In this document: piece by piece, positions 62,628 through 64,000 of the stretch
Position numbering within the stretch: the first letter of the stretch is position 1
How the letters are laid out: each line of letters begins with the position of its first letter
Assembly: GCA_963728985.1 (NCBI GenBank)
Contig: CAVSME010000006.1
Span: forward strand, 620,001 to 684,000
Source of the DNA: DASXAI01 sp963728985
GTDB taxonomy: Bacteria > Actinomycetota > Acidimicrobiia > Acidimicrobiales > Ilumatobacteraceae
Direction of reading: 5' to 3'
DNA length: 64,000 bases
Translations under genes and position numbers: made by a program
Notes under the pieces: model-generated
Seen by the model: the letters and a program-made list of their open reading frames with translations, nothing else
Database searches by the model: none
Told to the model about the DNA's origin: nothing

Positions 62628-63799
62628 CTTCCTCGGCGGATCGCGTACCGTTTCCGCCTGTGCGACCGGTCGACGTCGGCGAGCCCGAACTGCACCGCCA
62701 GCGGGGCAAGTGGGTGGTGCGGGTCACCGGCTACGACCCTGCCACCGGACGCCGCCGGGTGCGCCAGTTGGGGACGTTCGACACCAAGCGAGCAGCGATC
62801 GCCCACCAGAAGGCGGCAGCCGCCGGCCGGGCCGGCGGGTCGGTCGACACGCTCGCCGACTTCCTCGAGACGGTGTGGCTGCCAGCCAAGGAGGGCCGGG
62901 TCGAGACGTCCACGTTCGATCAGTACCGCTGGGCGGTGACCCGCCACATCGTGCCCCTCATCGGGGCGGTTCGGTTGGGCGATCTGCGGCCTGAAGTCGT
63001 CGACGCGTGGCTCGTCCAGATCTCGGTCGCGCCCGACGGCGGGAAGCCGAGGCTGGGGGCGACGTCGTCGCGGCTGGTGCGCAAGGTGCTGTCGATGGCG
63101 ATGGAGGAGGCGGTGCAGCGTGGCTTCCTCGCTCGCAACCCCGTGCCGTTGACCCAGCCGCCCCGGCGGGCACGGCCGGCGCTGCAGTTGGGCTGGACGA
63201 TCGAACAAGCTCGCCGCTTCCTGGCCGCGAGTGCGAGCCACCGTCTTTGCGCGGCCTTCCACCTCAGTCTCGTCACCGGCATGCGCCGCGGCGAAGTGCT
63301 CGGGCTGCGCTGGACCGATGTCGACCTCGAGCGGCGCCAGCTCGACGTCCGTCAGCAGCTGGCCGTGGAGCGTGGTCGACCCGTGCTCAAGCAACTCAAG
63401 ACCGAGGCGAGCGAGCGGGTGGTGACCTTCGGCGCGGTGACCGCCGAGGTCCTGAGCCGACACCGGGAGCAGCAGATCCGGGACGCGGCGTTCGTCGGAG
63501 ACGCGTGGCAGGACAGCGGCCTGGTGTTCACGACGGCCTTGGGCGGGTGGATCGACCCGAACAACTTCGGGCGCCTGATGGACGATCTCATCCTCGCTGC
63601 CGGCGTACCCCGGATCACGCCGAAGGGCCTGCGTCACACGGCGCAGTCGGTCGGCCGCGTCGTCGTGGGCGATGACAAGGTGATGCAAGAACGTCTGGGG
63701 CACGCCGACATCGAAGTCACGCTCAACACGTACACCCACACCGTGTCGGCGCAGCATCGCCAGGCCGGTGAGCGCCTCGACTCCGTCTTCGCACCTTGA
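62612..63799 (+). CDS. Site-specific tyrosine recombinase / integrase
   Basis: 395 residues. An N-terminal SAM-like core-binding domain (about 75-175; FLETVWLPAKEGRVETSTFDQ region) precedes the catalytic domain (about 195-390). Catalytic residues seen: first Arg in TGMRRGEVLGLRW (about 226), Lys in LKTEASERVV (about 265), Arg in KGLRHTAQS, His in LGHADIEVT and Tyr in LNTYTHT. Where most integrases have His in HxxR, this one has Lys (PKGLRHT). ATG 62612 lies in the tandem repeat; GTG 62660 is an alternative start. Located 60 bp after tRNA-Pro in the same direction, it is likely the integrase of an element integrated at that tRNA. Confidence 0.9.
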   Translation: MQDVCTSSADRVPFPPVRPVDVGEPELHRQRGKWVVRVTGYDPATGRRRVRQLGTFDTKRAAIAHQKAAAAGRAGGSVDTLADFLETVWLPAKEGRVETSTFDQYRWAVTRHIVPLIGAVRLGDLRPEVVDAWLVQISVAPDGGKPRLGATSSRLVRKVLSMAMEEAVQRGFLARNPVPLTQPPRRARPALQLGWTIEQARRFLAASASHRLCAAFHLSLVTGMRRGEVLGLRWTDVDLERRQLDVRQQLAVERGRPVLKQLKTEASERVVTFGAVTAEVLSRHREQQIRDAAFVGDAWQDSGLVFTTALGGWIDPNNFGRLMDDLILAAGVPRITPKGLRHTAQSVGRVVVGDDKVMQERLGHADIEVTLNTYTHTVSAQHRQAGERLDSVFAP

Positions 63800-64000
63800 G
63801 GTTCAGCCGGCATGCCCTGCAGCAGATGGCCCGTCGCGGCATCACCGCCGAGGAAGTGGACCAGGCATTGGCGAACCAGGAGACGAGCTACGCGGGGCGT
63901 CCCGCCGATCGCGTCGTCGTCCTCGGCCGCACCCGGGGCGGACGCCGACTCAAGGTCGTCGTCGCCGGAGACCTGGTGGTGACCGCCGCCGATCGAGACG
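63796..64000 (+). CDS. DUF4258 domain protein (partial, 3' end outside window)
   Basis: 68 codons are visible to the window edge. From a TTG overlapping the integrase stop (TTGA): RFSRHALQQMARRGITAEEV, then DQALANQETSYAGRPADR, then LKVVVAGDLVVTAAD. The HALQQMARRGITAEEV pattern defines DUF4258, a small family with RelE-like or RNase-like proposed fold, often next to a small antitoxin-like or HTH gene. The overlap suggests co-translation with the integrase. A downstream partner cannot be seen. The TTG start is inferred from the first in-frame position; an ATG at 63834 would lose the conserved His. Confidence 0.65.
   Translation, partial: MRFSRHALQQMARRGITAEEVDQALANQETSYAGRPADRVVVLGRTRGGRRLKVVVAGDLVVTAADRD

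Overview
This is a 64 kb chromosomal segment of a high-GC actinobacterium. Inference from gene content: probably Acidimicrobiia or a close relative. The exported lipoproteins have Thr/Ala-rich linkers directly after the lipobox, the gene repertoire is fatty-acid/acyl-CoA and amidohydrolase heavy, and there is an AftD-type arabinofuranosyltransferase without any mycolic-acid genes in view. Genes are tightly packed, and many neighbours are joined by GTGA, ATGA or TGATG stop/start overlaps. The only RNA gene seen is a tRNA-Pro near the right end. There are no rRNA genes, CRISPR arrays or insertion sequences.

Layout. 1-7.6 kb (minus strand): a coupled set of an AlkA-like DNA glycosylase, a PIG-V-like mannosyltransferase carrying an apparent one-base frameshift, a giant AftD-like GT-C arabinofuranosyltransferase, and a UDP-galactopyranose-mutase-like flavoprotein that leaves the window. 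7.6-10.6 kb: enoyl-CoA hydratase, a divergent HxlR regulator / cytosolic HtrA-like protease pair with a palindromic operator between them, and a TetR regulator. 10.6-17.5 kb (minus): an oligopeptide/dipeptide ABC transporter (substrate-binding lipoprotein, a truncated tandem copy of it, two permeases, two ATPases). 17.6-19.3 kb: PPK2 polyphosphate kinase convergent with an adenylate kinase.

19.4-36.9 kb is the most unusual region. It holds a three-subunit molybdenum hydroxylase of the xanthine dehydrogenase family with a phosphoribosyltransferase, a CrtI-like flavoprotein, a quinone oxidoreductase, a RidA protein, a creatininase-family hydrolase, an M20 carbamoyl-amino-acid/allantoate-type amidohydrolase, an NMT1-type ABC importer, an SDR, a cytosine-deaminase-like amidohydrolase, a luciferase-like flavin monooxygenase and a gamma-glutamyltransferase. 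Together these look like uptake and stepwise breakdown of an N-heterocycle (nucleobase, hydantoin or creatinine-like). That pathway assignment is inference; the family assignments are well supported.

36.9-49.9 kb: a VOC protein, an alkyltransferase-like protein, an RpiR regulator divergent from an aldehyde dehydrogenase / aminotransferase / FAD-oxidase operon (GABA or beta-alanine type), two acyl-CoA synthetases, a glycerophosphodiesterase, a second aldehyde dehydrogenase, a SirB1-like protein and an acyl-CoA dehydrogenase. 49.9-55.5 kb is housekeeping: IspH (minus), then a DUF512 radical-SAM protein, Der GTPase, acyl-CoA carboxylase beta subunit and a small zinc-ribbon membrane protein. 55.5-61.4 kb: envelope and secreted proteins (YceI-like, an unknown membrane-anchored protein, M1-type metalloprotease), an amidase and a SixA phosphatase.

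61.5-64 kb: a decayed alcohol dehydrogenase, tRNA-Pro(GGG) with its terminator, a tyrosine integrase and the start of a DUF4258 gene. This is probably the left end of an integrated element that continues beyond the window.

Non-coding highlights: a repeat family (palindrome plus a CTCGCTGCGCTYCG core) placed directly 3' of at least four genes; several gene-specific palindromes that look like operators; and a roughly 50-nt palindromic segment carried in frame inside the DUF512 gene.
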